64,000 bases of DNA from an uncultured Bacteroidota bacterium (lineage in GTDB: Bacteria > Bacteroidota > Bacteroidia > Flavobacteriales > Flavobacteriaceae): NCBI GenBank assembly GCA_902626365.1, contig CACOFE010000001.1, forward strand, positions 1 through 64,000. The letters are read 5' to 3'. Below, in pieces: positions 50,809 through 61,555 of the stretch. The stretch's first letter is position 1. Each line of letters starts with the position of its first letter. Below the pieces are notes generated by a model. That model made no database searches, was not told the DNA's origin, and saw only the letters and a program-made list of their open reading frames with translations. A program made the translations under genes and the position numbers.

Positions 50809-53562
50809 TTAAAGGCTATAAATAAGTCTTAATGTGATAAACCTTGGCTGAATAAAGTACTCGCTAGTACTGACAGAAATGTTAGATACATTTGATTGAC
50901 TTTGAGATTTTGTGTCTAATAAGTTGGTTGCTCTTAATTCAAACTCCCATTTACTGTCCTTATCCTTTCTATATGAAATAGCAGCATCAAAAAATTCATA
51001 ATCATTAATAATTGAATTTTGATCTTTAAACTTAGTTGTTGAATAATTTGATCTGAAAGTAAATGATTTTGATATAAGTGCATCAATTTCAATAAACGGA
51101 CTTTCAGTGAAATATTTTGTTTCTAAATCTCCAATATTTGTTTCACTTACTGAATACTTCATACCAGCTTCTATATTAGGAGCATTTTTAAATAAAGTTC
51201 TAACAGAAGCATTATAGTTTTGAGAGAACGTTTCACTTAAGCTAGGCCTTGAGGTATCCTGAATAAACTGATTAAATTTAGATAGATTAAAGTTAGTGCC
51301 AAGTGTACCCCTTATTTTACCAAAAGATCTTTGATATCTTGCATAAGCAGATAAATTTTCATCTGCAAAACCTGAATTAAAAGGGCTGCTTGTAGCTATT
51401 ACACTTTCAAAACTAGTTAGATTTCTAATTTGATCAATAGATTTATTATAATTGATTCCAGCATAAACATTTGTGTAATTAAAAAGATTAAAACTGTAAT
51501 AATTTAAGCTAATATTATGAGAAATAGCATTTTGTAAATCTTGGGTACCAATAAAAATTGAATTATAATTATTTAAGACCAGTCCTCTTGCAATTTTACT
51601 AACATCAGTAAATTGCGTTCTCATCGCATAATTTAACCTAAGTGTCTCACTATCCTTGAGTTGAATAATCATATTAAAATCTGGAAGAAGTTTAAAAAAT
51701 GATTTTTTATAGTTTGCACTTCGAGAGTCAAAAGGCTCATTCTGTGAATTTTCAGAATTATATGAATGAGCTGTAAATCCTGGACTAATTGTGAATTTTC
51801 CGGTTTTTAACCTATAATGTAATCCCAAATAAACATCATTAAACACATAGCTAACATCATTATAATCCAAACCATTATTTATTACAGGGGTTGGGTTATA
51901 TATATCATTGTTTGAGCTGGAGAGAAACTGAAAGATGTCTGAGTCAAATTCTTGTTTGCTATAAATAGTTCCAAAGGTCAAGTTAATGTCACTCTTTTTA
52001 TTTAAAATATTCCAGTAATCAACTTTTGCATCAAGTTGATTTGATTTAACCTTTTTTTCCTGAGCAATATTATAAAAAGGAAGCGAATTGTCTAATCCTA
52101 ATCCAATAGCTGTATTTTCATAGTTCTCGTTATTTTCCAAGATAGCATTGTAAAAAGGATCTTCATCCTTAATTAAATGCTGAGCTTCTAGGGCAAAAAT
52201 ATTTTTTTCGTTTAAAGTGTAATAGTAGTTTAAGTTTTGATTAATACTAAATGTTTCAGCCTCGTCTAACTGATCAATAGCTCCAATAACAGATGATAAA
52301 TAATTTTGGTCTTGAGATTCATTTGTTAATCTACCTAAAATCTCGTAATCAAATTGATTATTTACATTTGGTACAAATTTTAGTGAAAACTTACCAATTC
52401 CAAGCTCACTAATTTGAGAAGTATTTGTTTGTGTATTTTCATCTGGAATATTTTGAGGTAAACCAACATACTGAGTACTATTATTTTGTTGTATTTCTGT
52501 CTCACTATTTGTCAGAATCAAAAAGGCAGAGTAGTCAATTTTTTTATCTGGGGAATAGCTAGAGTTTATTGCAACAAACTCAGTATTAATATCCTTTGCT
52601 CTATTATTTTGGAGTTGTAAAAAACTTAAATTATTATTTCCTAACGAGATATTTGTTCCGCTTTTTCCACTTGGTCTATTAAAACCACCCGAAAAATTCC
52701 AATAATCTCTTCTTGTAAATGCCTGTTCACCAATATTATTTAAATCTCCAATAACATTTATGCTATAGGTAGGACTATAGTAGAAAAGCTTTGGCTGAAA
52801 AATATGCAAGTCCAAATTTTGATTTTGGGTGTGGCTTGGTGACTCACCTGCACCTGCAAGAATATTACCAAACCAAAATTTATCTTTACCCTTCTTTAGC
52901 TTAATATTAATAGCAATATTATCTTGATTGTTTTGAACTGAGCTAAGTTGTCCAACCTCTGCATAATTCTTTAAAATTTGAACTTTATCTACCGCATTAG
53001 AGGGAATATTCTTGGATGCAATTTTTGAATCACCATCAAAAAAATCTTTTCCTTCAACCATAACTTTTGTAACCGCTTTTCCTTCAACTTCTATTTCTCC
53101 ATCATCATTTATTTCTACACCAGGAAGATTTTTTAAAACATCCTCAAGTTTTCTTTCAGTACCGGTTTTGAATGAATCGGCATCATAAACTAAGGTGTCG
53201 CCACTTACTACAACTGGCATTTCATAAGTTAACTCAACTGCATCAAGTTGGTTGTCCTGTCTTAATGAGAAATTCTTAACAATATCATTGTCACCAGTAT
53301 CAAGAGTTTGTGAAAAAGTGGCCATACCAATATAGCTAACCTGAAGGTTATATTTATTATTCTTTTTTAGGGATAATTTATAATTACCCTCATTATCTGA
53401 CATTGCAAAAGTTTCTAGTGTATTAGAATCTGAATCAATTAAAATAATATTTGCCAGCTCTAAGGGTGTCCCTATGCTATCAGTTACCTTACCGCTCATC
53501 TTTAGCTGAGAAAAAATAATTGAGGTTGATAGTAGAAGAATTAATGTGATATATTTTTTCAT
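50809..53562 (-). CDS. Outer membrane beta-barrel protein, TonB-receptor-like
   Basis: KVTDSIGTPLELANIILIDSDSNTLETFAMSDNEGNYKL; ERKLEDVLKNLPGVEINDDGEIEVEGKAVTKVMVEGKDFFDGDSKIASKNIPSNAVDKVQIL plug. ATG at 53562 preferred. Confidence 0.85.
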   Translation of the reverse strand: MKKYITLILLLSTSIIFSQLKMSGKVTDSIGTPLELANIILIDSDSNTLETFAMSDNEGNYKLSLKKNNKYNLQVSYIGMATFSQTLDTGDNDIVKNFSLRQDNQLDAVELTYEMPVVVSGDTLVYDADSFKTGTERKLEDVLKNLPGVEINDDGEIEVEGKAVTKVMVEGKDFFDGDSKIASKNIPSNAVDKVQILKNYAEVGQLSSVQNNQDNIAINIKLKKGKDKFWFGNILAGAGESPSHTQNQNLDLHIFQPKLFYYSPTYSINVIGDLNNIGEQAFTRRDYWNFSGGFNRPSGKSGTNISLGNNNLSFLQLQNNRAKDINTEFVAINSSYSPDKKIDYSAFLILTNSETEIQQNNSTQYVGLPQNIPDENTQTNTSQISELGIGKFSLKFVPNVNNQFDYEILGRLTNESQDQNYLSSVIGAIDQLDEAETFSINQNLNYYYTLNEKNIFALEAQHLIKDEDPFYNAILENNENYENTAIGLGLDNSLPFYNIAQEKKVKSNQLDAKVDYWNILNKKSDINLTFGTIYSKQEFDSDIFQFLSSSNNDIYNPTPVINNGLDYNDVSYVFNDVYLGLHYRLKTGKFTISPGFTAHSYNSENSQNEPFDSRSANYKKSFFKLLPDFNMIIQLKDSETLRLNYAMRTQFTDVSKIARGLVLNNYNSIFIGTQDLQNAISHNISLNYYSFNLFNYTNVYAGINYNKSIDQIRNLTSFESVIATSSPFNSGFADENLSAYARYQRSFGKIRGTLGTNFNLSKFNQFIQDTSRPSLSETFSQNYNASVRTLFKNAPNIEAGMKYSVSETNIGDLETKYFTESPFIEIDALISKSFTFRSNYSTTKFKDQNSIINDYEFFDAAISYRKDKDSKWEFELRATNLLDTKSQSQSNVSNISVSTSEYFIQPRFITLRLIYSL

Positions 53563-53566
53563 TATT

Positions 53567-54661
53567 CTATTTTTTAAGAGATAATTCATACATATCCCTA
53601 GGGACTCTTGGATTCATGATTTTAAACCATAAAACTGGAATAAAAGACAATAAAATACTTGTTGGATACCCAAAAGGCAATTGCGGGGAGTTGTTTATAG
53701 ATTTTAAATTTTGATATTCAGTTTCTGCAATCCTATGATGATCACTGTGTCTTGTTAACTCATAAAGCACTATTCTTCCTAATATATGATTTGAATTCCA
53801 AGAATGTCTTTCTTGTACTCTTTCATATCTTCCAGATGATAATTTTTTTCTTAAAAGACCATAGTGTTCAATATAATTAACGCTTTCAAACATTAAAATT
53901 GAAAAAAGTGCAGCAAGTAAACTAAAAATCAATCCCTTTAGATTAAATAAAACTAAAATTAAAAACAGGTAAAAAAATTGGATAACAGCATACCAAAACA
54001 TATCATTATAGATAGAAAAAAAGGATGTATTTTTTCTTGATAGCCTGTTTTTTTGAATCTTGATAGCGCCTAAAAGTTCACCTTTTATTGCGCTAATCCA
54101 AAAAGAATAGACGGGTTCATTATATTTTGCAGTAACAGGATCTTCCTTTGTTGCTACTTTTAAATGGTGACCATAATTATGCTCAAGATAGAAATGCATA
54201 TAAAGAGATGGTATTAAAAGAAATTTACCCAAAAATCTTTCAAAGGTTTTGGTGCGATGACATAATTCATGAGCTACGTTGATGCCATTTGAAACAATAA
54301 CAAGTCCCAATGAAAGTAAAGATCCTAAAAATTCAATGGACAGAAATTCATATGAGACAATTTTGGTTAAGGAATATATTAATAAACCAAATACAATAGG
54401 AATATTTAAATACAACATTATGTCAAATAGCCAATGAATTCCTTTTTCAGCTCTACGGGTCTCCAACTCGTCAATTCCATAATGAGTAAGTATGAATTCC
54501 ACAGCTGGGATTATGACAAATATGTATATAGGGGTACTAAATAACCAATAACCACCAAGATATAATCCAATTAAAGCGGTTAATGGAATTGAATAAGCCA
54601 TCAAATATTTGAAGTCAGAAAATAGAAAACCATTAAATAATTTTAAATCTCTTTTAAACAT
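53567..54661 (-). CDS. alkB: Alkane 1-monooxygenase (AlkB-type membrane diiron)
   Basis: AHELCHR, LEHNYGHH, NYIEHYGL, RHSDHHRIAETEYQNL histidine boxes. Confidence 0.92.
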   Translation of the reverse strand: MFKRDLKLFNGFLFSDFKYLMAYSIPLTALIGLYLGGYWLFSTPIYIFVIIPAVEFILTHYGIDELETRRAEKGIHWLFDIMLYLNIPIVFGLLIYSLTKIVSYEFLSIEFLGSLLSLGLVIVSNGINVAHELCHRTKTFERFLGKFLLIPSLYMHFYLEHNYGHHLKVATKEDPVTAKYNEPVYSFWISAIKGELLGAIKIQKNRLSRKNTSFFSIYNDMFWYAVIQFFYLFLILVLFNLKGLIFSLLAALFSILMFESVNYIEHYGLLRKKLSSGRYERVQERHSWNSNHILGRIVLYELTRHSDHHRIAETEYQNLKSINNSPQLPFGYPTSILLSFIPVLWFKIMNPRVPRDMYELSLKK

Positions 54662-54668
54662 TTTATAT

Positions 54669-55502
54669 TTAGTTTTTTCTCATTGATTTAGACCGTCCTC
54701 CCCTCCACATATCTCTCATTTCTTTAGTCTTAACCTCAACAATATTTTCAAACTCTGTTCTAGAAACAAATTCTCCTTTTTTTGGTTCAGAAATTTGTAT
54801 TCTCTTTTCTGGGTTCATTACAACTTTGGTACACAACATTACAGAGTTGTCAGTTGTTAATTCTAAAATTAATCCAGGAAGCCCACCATATTGAGCAGGA
54901 CCATGACTCACTGGGATTTGTGGAGTATACCATGCAGTTATTGTCGAATATTCTTCTTCAGCCCCGCCAACAGCTGAATCTTTAATTGAGTCATTTTGTT
55001 TTTCTGCATTTCTCCAAACACTTGTCATAGTTTTTGGTTTAGAAACTTGGGCCGTTGCCTTAAAACACAAATAATTTCCAATCATCTTTTGTTCTTTTTG
55101 CATAACCCATTTGATTTTGTCTGGGTCATTAGAAATTAAAAACTTTTTACCCATAAACTCAGTACTTTGAAGTGATTTATTTAAAGCAACGTCTTTGTAA
55201 ACAGGACCTCCTCCAGATGCCCACATTCTTCCCCAACCTCTTCCATCACCACTACCTGGCGCATCTAGCCTTTCCTCTTGCTGGTAAATGGATTTAGTCT
55301 TATCAAACGTAAGTATGTATACAGGTTCTAAAAAAGGCTTCATTCTTTCTTTCATTGCCTTTTTTTGTTCAGCAGACATTCTATCACCCCAAGATCCAAA
55401 ATCCATAGCTGTTTGGGTTTTGTAAAAAGCTTGTCCTTGGAAATCTTGAGAACTAACACTTAAGGTGAAAAAAAAGGTAAGTATGTATAGAATTTTATTC
55501 AT
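54669..55502 (-). CDS. GLPGLI family protein
   Basis: Signal peptide; AQYGGLPGLILELTTDN motif. Confidence 0.9.
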   Translation of the reverse strand: MNKILYILTFFFTLSVSSQDFQGQAFYKTQTAMDFGSWGDRMSAEQKKAMKERMKPFLEPVYILTFDKTKSIYQQEERLDAPGSGDGRGWGRMWASGGGPVYKDVALNKSLQSTEFMGKKFLISNDPDKIKWVMQKEQKMIGNYLCFKATAQVSKPKTMTSVWRNAEKQNDSIKDSAVGGAEEEYSTITAWYTPQIPVSHGPAQYGGLPGLILELTTDNSVMLCTKVVMNPEKRIQISEPKKGEFVSRTEFENIVEVKTKEMRDMWRGGRSKSMRKN

Positions 55503-55575
55503 AATATTTTTTTTAAATATAGTAACTCATGGTATTTTGAGTTGTTAATGCACAGTTAAATTAATCATAATATTT

Positions 55576-56370
55576 TTGTACATTGATATTATGAGAACAC
55601 AATTATTGTTCCTTTTTATTTTTCTCCATTCTTTTCTAGCTCAAAATCAAATTAAAATAGAGAGAACAGAAACAACAAAACATGATAATAATTTTAAATT
55701 ATTAAAAATTGATAATTTAGGAAACGAATATTATTTAAGTGATTATCATCTGTTAAAAAGAAAGGATATTTTATTTTCTGACTCATCAATGGGTTTAATA
55801 TCAAAAGTTGACCTATATAATCCGTTAAAAATTAAGGTTTGGTTCCTTGATTTTAATAGCCTTGTTATTCTTGATAATTTTTTAAATGAAATAACAAGGA
55901 TTAATTTTAATGAAATTCCTTCATTAGGTGTGATTTATGACATATCATCAGCCAACGATAATAGCATATGGGTTTTTGATGAAACAGAGATGAAAATAAA
56001 AAAATTTGATTTTTTTAAGAGAATACTTATTGATAATATTGAAACTAAAATTGAAGGAGAATTTCTTGACTTTAGAAGTAATTATAATTATTTGTGGGTT
56101 ATAACTGACTTATATTTTTATAAAATCAATTATAATGGCTCAATAATTTACAAATCCGAAAACAGCAACGGCTTTAATAAATTAAGGTTATTTAAGAATG
56201 ATGTTATTCTTGCAAACAATAATCAGTTAATTCATTTTAAAAATGATGAAGAATTATTTATTAATATTAAACATGAAAAATTATTTATAAAAGATTTTTC
56301 CGTAATCGACGAAACCTTGTATATTTATGACAAGGATCATTTAAACAAATTTTTAATTTTAACATACTAA
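55576..56370 (+). CDS. Hypothetical secreted protein, possible beta-propeller-like repeats
   Basis: N-terminal signal peptide MRTQLLFLFIFLHSFLAQNQ; beta-rich repeats; no clear family recognised. Confidence 0.7.
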   Translation: MYIDIMRTQLLFLFIFLHSFLAQNQIKIERTETTKHDNNFKLLKIDNLGNEYYLSDYHLLKRKDILFSDSSMGLISKVDLYNPLKIKVWFLDFNSLVILDNFLNEITRINFNEIPSLGVIYDISSANDNSIWVFDETEMKIKKFDFFKRILIDNIETKIEGEFLDFRSNYNYLWVITDLYFYKINYNGSIIYKSENSNGFNKLRLFKNDVILANNNQLIHFKNDEELFINIKHEKLFIKDFSVIDETLYIYDKDHLNKFLILTY

Positions 56371-56371
56371 T

Positions 56372-56977
56372 ATGCATATAGCAATCGCAGGAAATATTGG
56401 TGCTGGAAAAACCACATTGACTAAATATCTAGCTAAACATTATAAATTCAATAAGCAATTAGAAGACGTAGTTAAAAATCCATACCTAGACGATTTCTAT
56501 AATCAAATGGAAAGATGGAGTTTTAATCTTCAAATATATTTTTTAAACAGCAGGTTTAGACAGGTTAAAGAAATCCACGAAAAAAGTAAAAATGTAATTC
56601 AAGACAGAACAATTTATGAGGATGCTAATATTTTTGCCCCCAATCTGCACGCAATGGGACTTATGACAAATCGTGATTTTGAAAACTACAGATCACTTTT
56701 TGATTTAATGGAGGAAAATGTAGCTGCACCAGATCTTTTGATATATCTAAGAAGTTCTATTCCAAATCTGGTCTCTCAAATTCACAAAAGAGGACGTGAA
56801 TATGAAAATTCCATAAGTATCGAGTATTTAAGTAGATTAAATGAAAGATATGAAGCTTGGATACATAATTATAACAAAGGGGAATTATTAATTGTAGATA
56901 TAGATGATTTAGACTTTGTTGAAAACAAGGATGACCTTAAAAAAATAATATCATTGATAGATAAAAAAATGAAATAA
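56372..56977 (+). CDS. Deoxynucleoside kinase
   Basis: MHIAIAGNIGAGKTTL; VIQDRTIYEDANIFA; YLRSSIPNLVSQIHKRGREYE. Confidence 0.92.
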   Translation: MHIAIAGNIGAGKTTLTKYLAKHYKFNKQLEDVVKNPYLDDFYNQMERWSFNLQIYFLNSRFRQVKEIHEKSKNVIQDRTIYEDANIFAPNLHAMGLMTNRDFENYRSLFDLMEENVAAPDLLIYLRSSIPNLVSQIHKRGREYENSISIEYLSRLNERYEAWIHNYNKGELLIVDIDDLDFVENKDDLKKIISLIDKKMK

Positions 56978-57005
56978 AAAAAGGCCTCAATTTGAGGCCT
57001 TTTTT
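56976..57005. terminator. Bidirectional intrinsic terminator
   Basis: AAAAAAAGGCCTC-AATTT-GAGGCCTTTTTT between convergent kinase and pyrophosphatase genes. Confidence 0.9.
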
Positions 57006-57011
57006 AGTAAT

Positions 57012-59633
57012 CTATTTGGAATACATATTAATAAAATTAATTTTATCTCCGTCAAAACGGAAAGATTCCATCCAGCTTTTAATTGTTGATTCTCCGTTTG
57101 ATTCAACAATATTTCCTTCATCCCATAGTAAAACCCATTCATCACCATTATCACCTGTAACTGCAAGGTTAACTGCGACACTATAATCTTTAATATCAAC
57201 TTGAGAATATGTATCTGATATATGTTTCATAGCAGATTCCTTACCTTCAATTAATGAACCATCAGAAAGATTAAAAACAACGTCTTCTGAAAGATAGTCA
57301 GCAACTTTAGTGTAATCTTTAGCTATTAAATCTCTTACCATAGATTGTACAATTAATACCTTATCCTCATTACCCATTTCAAATGTATCAAGATATGTAG
57401 CATCATATATATAAGTTACAGATTTATGTTCAACATCATGAGTTCCATGACCCCCTAGTATCGGAGCAATTACCAAACCTATTAAACATGTAAGTTTGAT
57501 AAGAATATTCATAGATGGTCCTGACGTGTCTTTGAAAGGATCTCCAACTGTATCTCCGGTAACTGATGCCTTATGTGCATCAGATCCTTTGAATGTCATT
57601 TCTCCGTTAATTTCAACACCTGCTTCAAAAGACTTTTTTGCATTGTCCCATGCACCACCAGCGTTGTTTTGGAAAATTGCCCATAAAACTCCACTAACTG
57701 TAACCCCAGCCATATATCCACCAAGCATTTCAGCAATTAATTGGTTGTCTAGTCCAAATAACATTGGTAAAACTGTAATTATTATCGGTGTTCCAATTGT
57801 TAATATTCCTGGTAGCATCATTTCTTTAAGAGATGCTTTGGTTGAGATGTCAACACATTTATCATACTCAGGCTTCGCCTTACCCTTCATTATTCCAGGG
57901 ATCTCTTTAAATTGTCTTCTTACTTCATAAACCATTTCCATCGCAGCCTTTCCGACAGCATTCATAGCTAGAGCTGAAAACACTACGGGAACCATACCTC
58001 CAACAAATAACATTGCTAAAACTGGTGCTTTAAATATATTGATACCTTCAATCCCAGTAAATGTTACATAAGCTGCAAATAAAGCAAGAGAAGTAAGAGC
58101 TGCAGAAGCAATTGCAAAACCTTTTCCAGTAGCTGCAGTAGTATTACCGACTGAATCTAATATATCTGTTCTTTCCCTTACAATAGGATCTTGTCCACTC
58201 ATCTCGGCTACTCCACCTGCATTGTCAGATATTGGGCCAAAGGCATCAATTGCTAATTGCATTCCAGTTGTTGCCATCATAGCTGAAGCAGATAAAGCTA
58301 CACCGTAAAAACCAGCGAAAGCATATGCTGCCCATATTGCAGCTGCAAATAAGATTACTGATCCAAAAGTTGAAATCATACCAGTTGCTAAACCTGCAAT
58401 AATATTGGTAGCTGAACCAGTGCTTGATTTTTGAACGATTTCAAGAACAGGTTTTTTACCTAGTCCAGTGTAATATTCAGTAATTGCAGAAATAAACCAG
58501 CCAACGATTAAACCTGTTAATGTGGCATAGAATACATTAATTGAAGCGATGTCTTTTAATCCTTCACCAAAAAACTCCATATTTAATGTTTCAGGAAGCA
58601 TATATTGAACTAGGAAGAAACATGAGAATGCAACCAATAGGATAGAAATTCCATTTCCTTTATTAAGAGCACCCATAACTTCGGCCTCCTTTGCATCATT
58701 AGAATTTATTTTTACAAATAATGTACCTATTAGGGATATGATAATACCTATTCCAGCTATTGCCATTGGTAATAAAATTGGTCCAATTCCACCAAAAGCA
58801 TCGTCAATCGACCCACCCATATCAATGATAACATAATTTCCAAGTACCATGGCAGCGAGGACTGTTGCTACATATGAACCAAACAAGTCAGCTCCCATAC
58901 CAGCAACATCACCTACATTATCACCTACATTATCAGCAATTGTAGCTGGATTTCGTGGGTCATCTTCTGGGATTCCAGCTTCAACTTTTCCAACTAAATC
59001 AGCGCCTACATCTGCAGCTTTTGTATAAATTCCACCACCAACTCTTGCAAATAAAGCAATTGATTCTGCTCCTAATGAAAATCCAGCAAGAGTTTCTAAA
59101 ACTATAGTCATGGTATCACTGGCAGACCCATAGTCGGTATCGGTCCAAACACCACCCATAAAATGGTTGAAGAAAATGATAAAAAAAGCTGTTAGACCTA
59201 ATACAGCTAAACCTGCTACACCTAATCCCATAACTGTTCCACCAGCAAATGAAATTTTAAGTGCATTTGGTAAAGATGTTTTTGCAGCCTGAGTAGTTCT
59301 AACATTTGTTTTGGTAGCAATCTTCATTCCTATATTACCAGCATAAGCAGAGAAAAATGCTCCAAAAATAAATGATACCACAATTAAAATATGAGTTGTA
59401 GGTACAATAAATGATATACCTGCAAGAACTGCACTTACCACTAATACAAATACAGATAATAAACGATATTCAGCATTTAAAAAGGCTAATGCACCTTCAT
59501 ATATATGATCAGAAATCTCTTTCATTTTTCCGTCACCAGCATCTTGTTTCATCACCCAAGACCTTCTCATAAAAACATATGCGAGGCCTAACGCTGACAT
59601 GATTATTGGCATGTAAATCATCATTGAATCCAT
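57012..59633 (-). CDS. hppA: Membrane-bound ion-pumping pyrophosphatase with C-terminal SnoaL/NTF2-like domain
   Basis: [80 protein letters not shown]; extra C-terminal ~130 aa. Confidence 0.95.
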   Translation of the reverse strand: MDSMMIYMPIIMSALGLAYVFMRRSWVMKQDAGDGKMKEISDHIYEGALAFLNAEYRLLSVFVLVVSAVLAGISFIVPTTHILIVVSFIFGAFFSAYAGNIGMKIATKTNVRTTQAAKTSLPNALKISFAGGTVMGLGVAGLAVLGLTAFFIIFFNHFMGGVWTDTDYGSASDTMTIVLETLAGFSLGAESIALFARVGGGIYTKAADVGADLVGKVEAGIPEDDPRNPATIADNVGDNVGDVAGMGADLFGSYVATVLAAMVLGNYVIIDMGGSIDDAFGGIGPILLPMAIAGIGIIISLIGTLFVKINSNDAKEAEVMGALNKGNGISILLVAFSCFFLVQYMLPETLNMEFFGEGLKDIASINVFYATLTGLIVGWFISAITEYYTGLGKKPVLEIVQKSSTGSATNIIAGLATGMISTFGSVILFAAAIWAAYAFAGFYGVALSASAMMATTGMQLAIDAFGPISDNAGGVAEMSGQDPIVRERTDILDSVGNTTAATGKGFAIASAALTSLALFAAYVTFTGIEGINIFKAPVLAMLFVGGMVPVVFSALAMNAVGKAAMEMVYEVRRQFKEIPGIMKGKAKPEYDKCVDISTKASLKEMMLPGILTIGTPIIITVLPMLFGLDNQLIAEMLGGYMAGVTVSGVLWAIFQNNAGGAWDNAKKSFEAGVEINGEMTFKGSDAHKASVTGDTVGDPFKDTSGPSMNILIKLTCLIGLVIAPILGGHGTHDVEHKSVTYIYDATYLDTFEMGNEDKVLIVQSMVRDLIAKDYTKVADYLSEDVVFNLSDGSLIEGKESAMKHISDTYSQVDIKDYSVAVNLAVTGDNGDEWVLLWDEGNIVESNGESTIKSWMESFRFDGDKINFINMYSK

Positions 59634-59656
59634 AGTTAATTTTTTTTATTAGTTGG

Positions 59657-59664
59657 CAAAAATA
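59657..59664 (-). promoter_or_regulatory. Candidate -7 element TATTTTTG for hppA
   Basis: Minus-strand TAnnTTTG match shortly upstream of hppA ATG. Confidence 0.35.
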
Positions 59665-59698
59665 GTGAAATAGAGTTAATTAAGGAAAAACTCTTTGA

Positions 59699-60676
59699 TT
59701 ATTTGTAGAGTACCTTTTTAACCGCTTTTATAACATCTTCACTGTTCGGAAGCCATTCTTTAAGTAAAACAGGAGAATATGGAGCAGGGGTATCAGCAGT
59801 ATTAATTTTTTCTATTGGAGCATCAAGATAATCAAATGCTTGTGATTGAACTTGGTAGGTAATTTCTGTTGCTACATTACCAAATGGCCAAGCTTCTTCT
59901 AAAATCACGAGCCTATTAGTTTTTTTTACAGAATTTAGTATAGCTTCATGATCCATCGGCCTGACAGTTCTAAGGTCAATAATTTCACAAGAAATATTTT
60001 CTTTATCCAGTTCATCTGCTGCCTTGTAGGCCTCCTTAATTATTTTACCAAAAGAAACAATTGTAACATCGGAACCTTCTCTTTTTATGTCAGCAACACC
60101 AATAGGAATTGTGTATTCCCCCTCAGGAACCTCACCTTTGTCTCCATACATCTGCTCACTTTCCATAAATATCACTGGGTCATCATCACGAATCGCTGAT
60201 TTTAATAATCCTTTGGCATCATATGGATTTGAGGGCACAATTACCTTTAACCCGGGGGTATTGGCAAACCAATTTTCAAAAGCTTGAGAATGAGTTGCAG
60301 CTAGTTGACCAGCAGATGCCGTTGGGCCTCTAAAAACAATTGGACAATTGAATTGACCTCCTGACATTTGTCTAATTTTTGCAGCATTATTGATTATTTG
60401 ATCAATTCCTACTAATGAAAAATTAAAAGTCATGTATTCAACAATTGGTCTGTTTCCTGTCATGGTTGAACCAATCGCAACTCCAGCAAAACCAAGTTCA
60501 GAAATTGGGGTATCGATAACTCTTTTTGGTCCAAATTCATCAAGCATACCTTTGGATGCTTTATATGCTCCATTATACTCGGCAACTTCTTCACCCATCA
60601 GAAATATACTTTCGTCATTTCTCATCTCTTCACTCATTGCTTCACAAACAGCTTCTCTGAATTGAATAGTCCTCAT
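59699..60676 (-). CDS. pdhB: Pyruvate dehydrogenase E1 component subunit beta
   Basis: MRTIQFREAVCEAMSEEMRNDESIFLMGEEVAEYNGAYKASKGMLDEFGPKRVIDTPISELGFAG. Confidence 0.95.
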   Translation of the reverse strand: MRTIQFREAVCEAMSEEMRNDESIFLMGEEVAEYNGAYKASKGMLDEFGPKRVIDTPISELGFAGVAIGSTMTGNRPIVEYMTFNFSLVGIDQIINNAAKIRQMSGGQFNCPIVFRGPTASAGQLAATHSQAFENWFANTPGLKVIVPSNPYDAKGLLKSAIRDDDPVIFMESEQMYGDKGEVPEGEYTIPIGVADIKREGSDVTIVSFGKIIKEAYKAADELDKENISCEIIDLRTVRPMDHEAILNSVKKTNRLVILEEAWPFGNVATEITYQVQSQAFDYLDAPIEKINTADTPAPYSPVLLKEWLPNSEDVIKAVKKVLYK

Positions 60677-60761
60677 AAAATTTAATTTTTGACAAAAATA
60701 GTAAAGCCATTAAAATTAAACATTAATATGCTAAAATTATTTACTAATTAAAGTTTTTTGT

Positions 60762-60785
60762 CTTTCAAATTAGTAACTTTGAAAG
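60762..60785 (+). promoter_or_regulatory. Inverted repeat CTTTCAAA-N8-TTTGAAAG overlapping a TAACTTTG -7-like element upstream of etfB
   Basis: Perfect 8-bp arms; TAnnTTTG at 60774-60781. Confidence 0.5.
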
Positions 60786-60807
60786 TGGATTTTAGAATAA
60801 ATAAATT

Positions 60808-61554
60808 ATGAAAATTCTTGTTTGTATAAGTCATGTTCCTGACACTACATCAAAGATTAATTTTTCCGAAAATAATAGCAAGTTTGACAAATCTGGTGTA
60901 CAATTTGTAATTAATCCAAATGACGAATTTGGATTAACAAGAGCTGTTTGGTTTAAGGAAAAAAATAATGCTACAATTGATGTAATTAATGTAGGGTTAC
61001 AGGATACAGAATCAACACTTAGAAAAGCACTTGCCATCGGGGCAGATAAGGCTATAAGAATCAATCACGAACCTAAAGATGGATTTTCCGTAGCGAAATT
61101 TATATCAGATTACATTAATGAAAACAATTACGACCTAATAATTGCAGGTAGAGAATCTATTGATTACAACGGTGGTATGGTTCCTGGAATGATTTCAGCT
61201 CTTACTAATATAAATTTTATTGACAAATGCATTGCTTTAAATATTTCAGGTAATTCTGTCGAAGCCGCAAGAGAAATTGAGGGTGGTAAAGAAAACATTT
61301 CAACTCAATTACCTCTGATAATTGGTGGCCAAAAAGGTCTAGTTGAAGAGAGTGATTTACGCATTCCAAATATGAGGGGAATAATGATGGCAAGGAAAAA
61401 AGAATTAGTTGTAGTAGAAACTAGTGATGATCCTAGCGCAACTCATTCAAAAAGTTTTAAAAAACCCCAACCAAAAGGAGAAGTTACTCTTGTGTCATCT
61501 GATGATATTGAAAAGTTAATTGATTTATTACATAACGAAGCTAAAGCATTATAA
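60808..61554 (+). CDS. etfB: Electron transfer flavoprotein subunit beta
   Basis: MKILVCISHVPDTTSKINF; QLPLIIGGQKGLVEESDLRIPNMRGIMMARKK. Confidence 0.94.
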   Translation: MKILVCISHVPDTTSKINFSENNSKFDKSGVQFVINPNDEFGLTRAVWFKEKNNATIDVINVGLQDTESTLRKALAIGADKAIRINHEPKDGFSVAKFISDYINENNYDLIIAGRESIDYNGGMVPGMISALTNINFIDKCIALNISGNSVEAAREIEGGKENISTQLPLIIGGQKGLVEESDLRIPNMRGIMMARKKELVVVETSDDPSATHSKSFKKPQPKGEVTLVSSDDIEKLIDLLHNEAKAL

Positions 61555-61555
61555 T

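Noticed and set aside
53562-53589. Overlap between alkB and the outer-membrane barrel gene
   Set aside because: Likely due to too early a start in the ORF track; a signal peptide starts at MKKYITLILLL (53562), giving no overlap.
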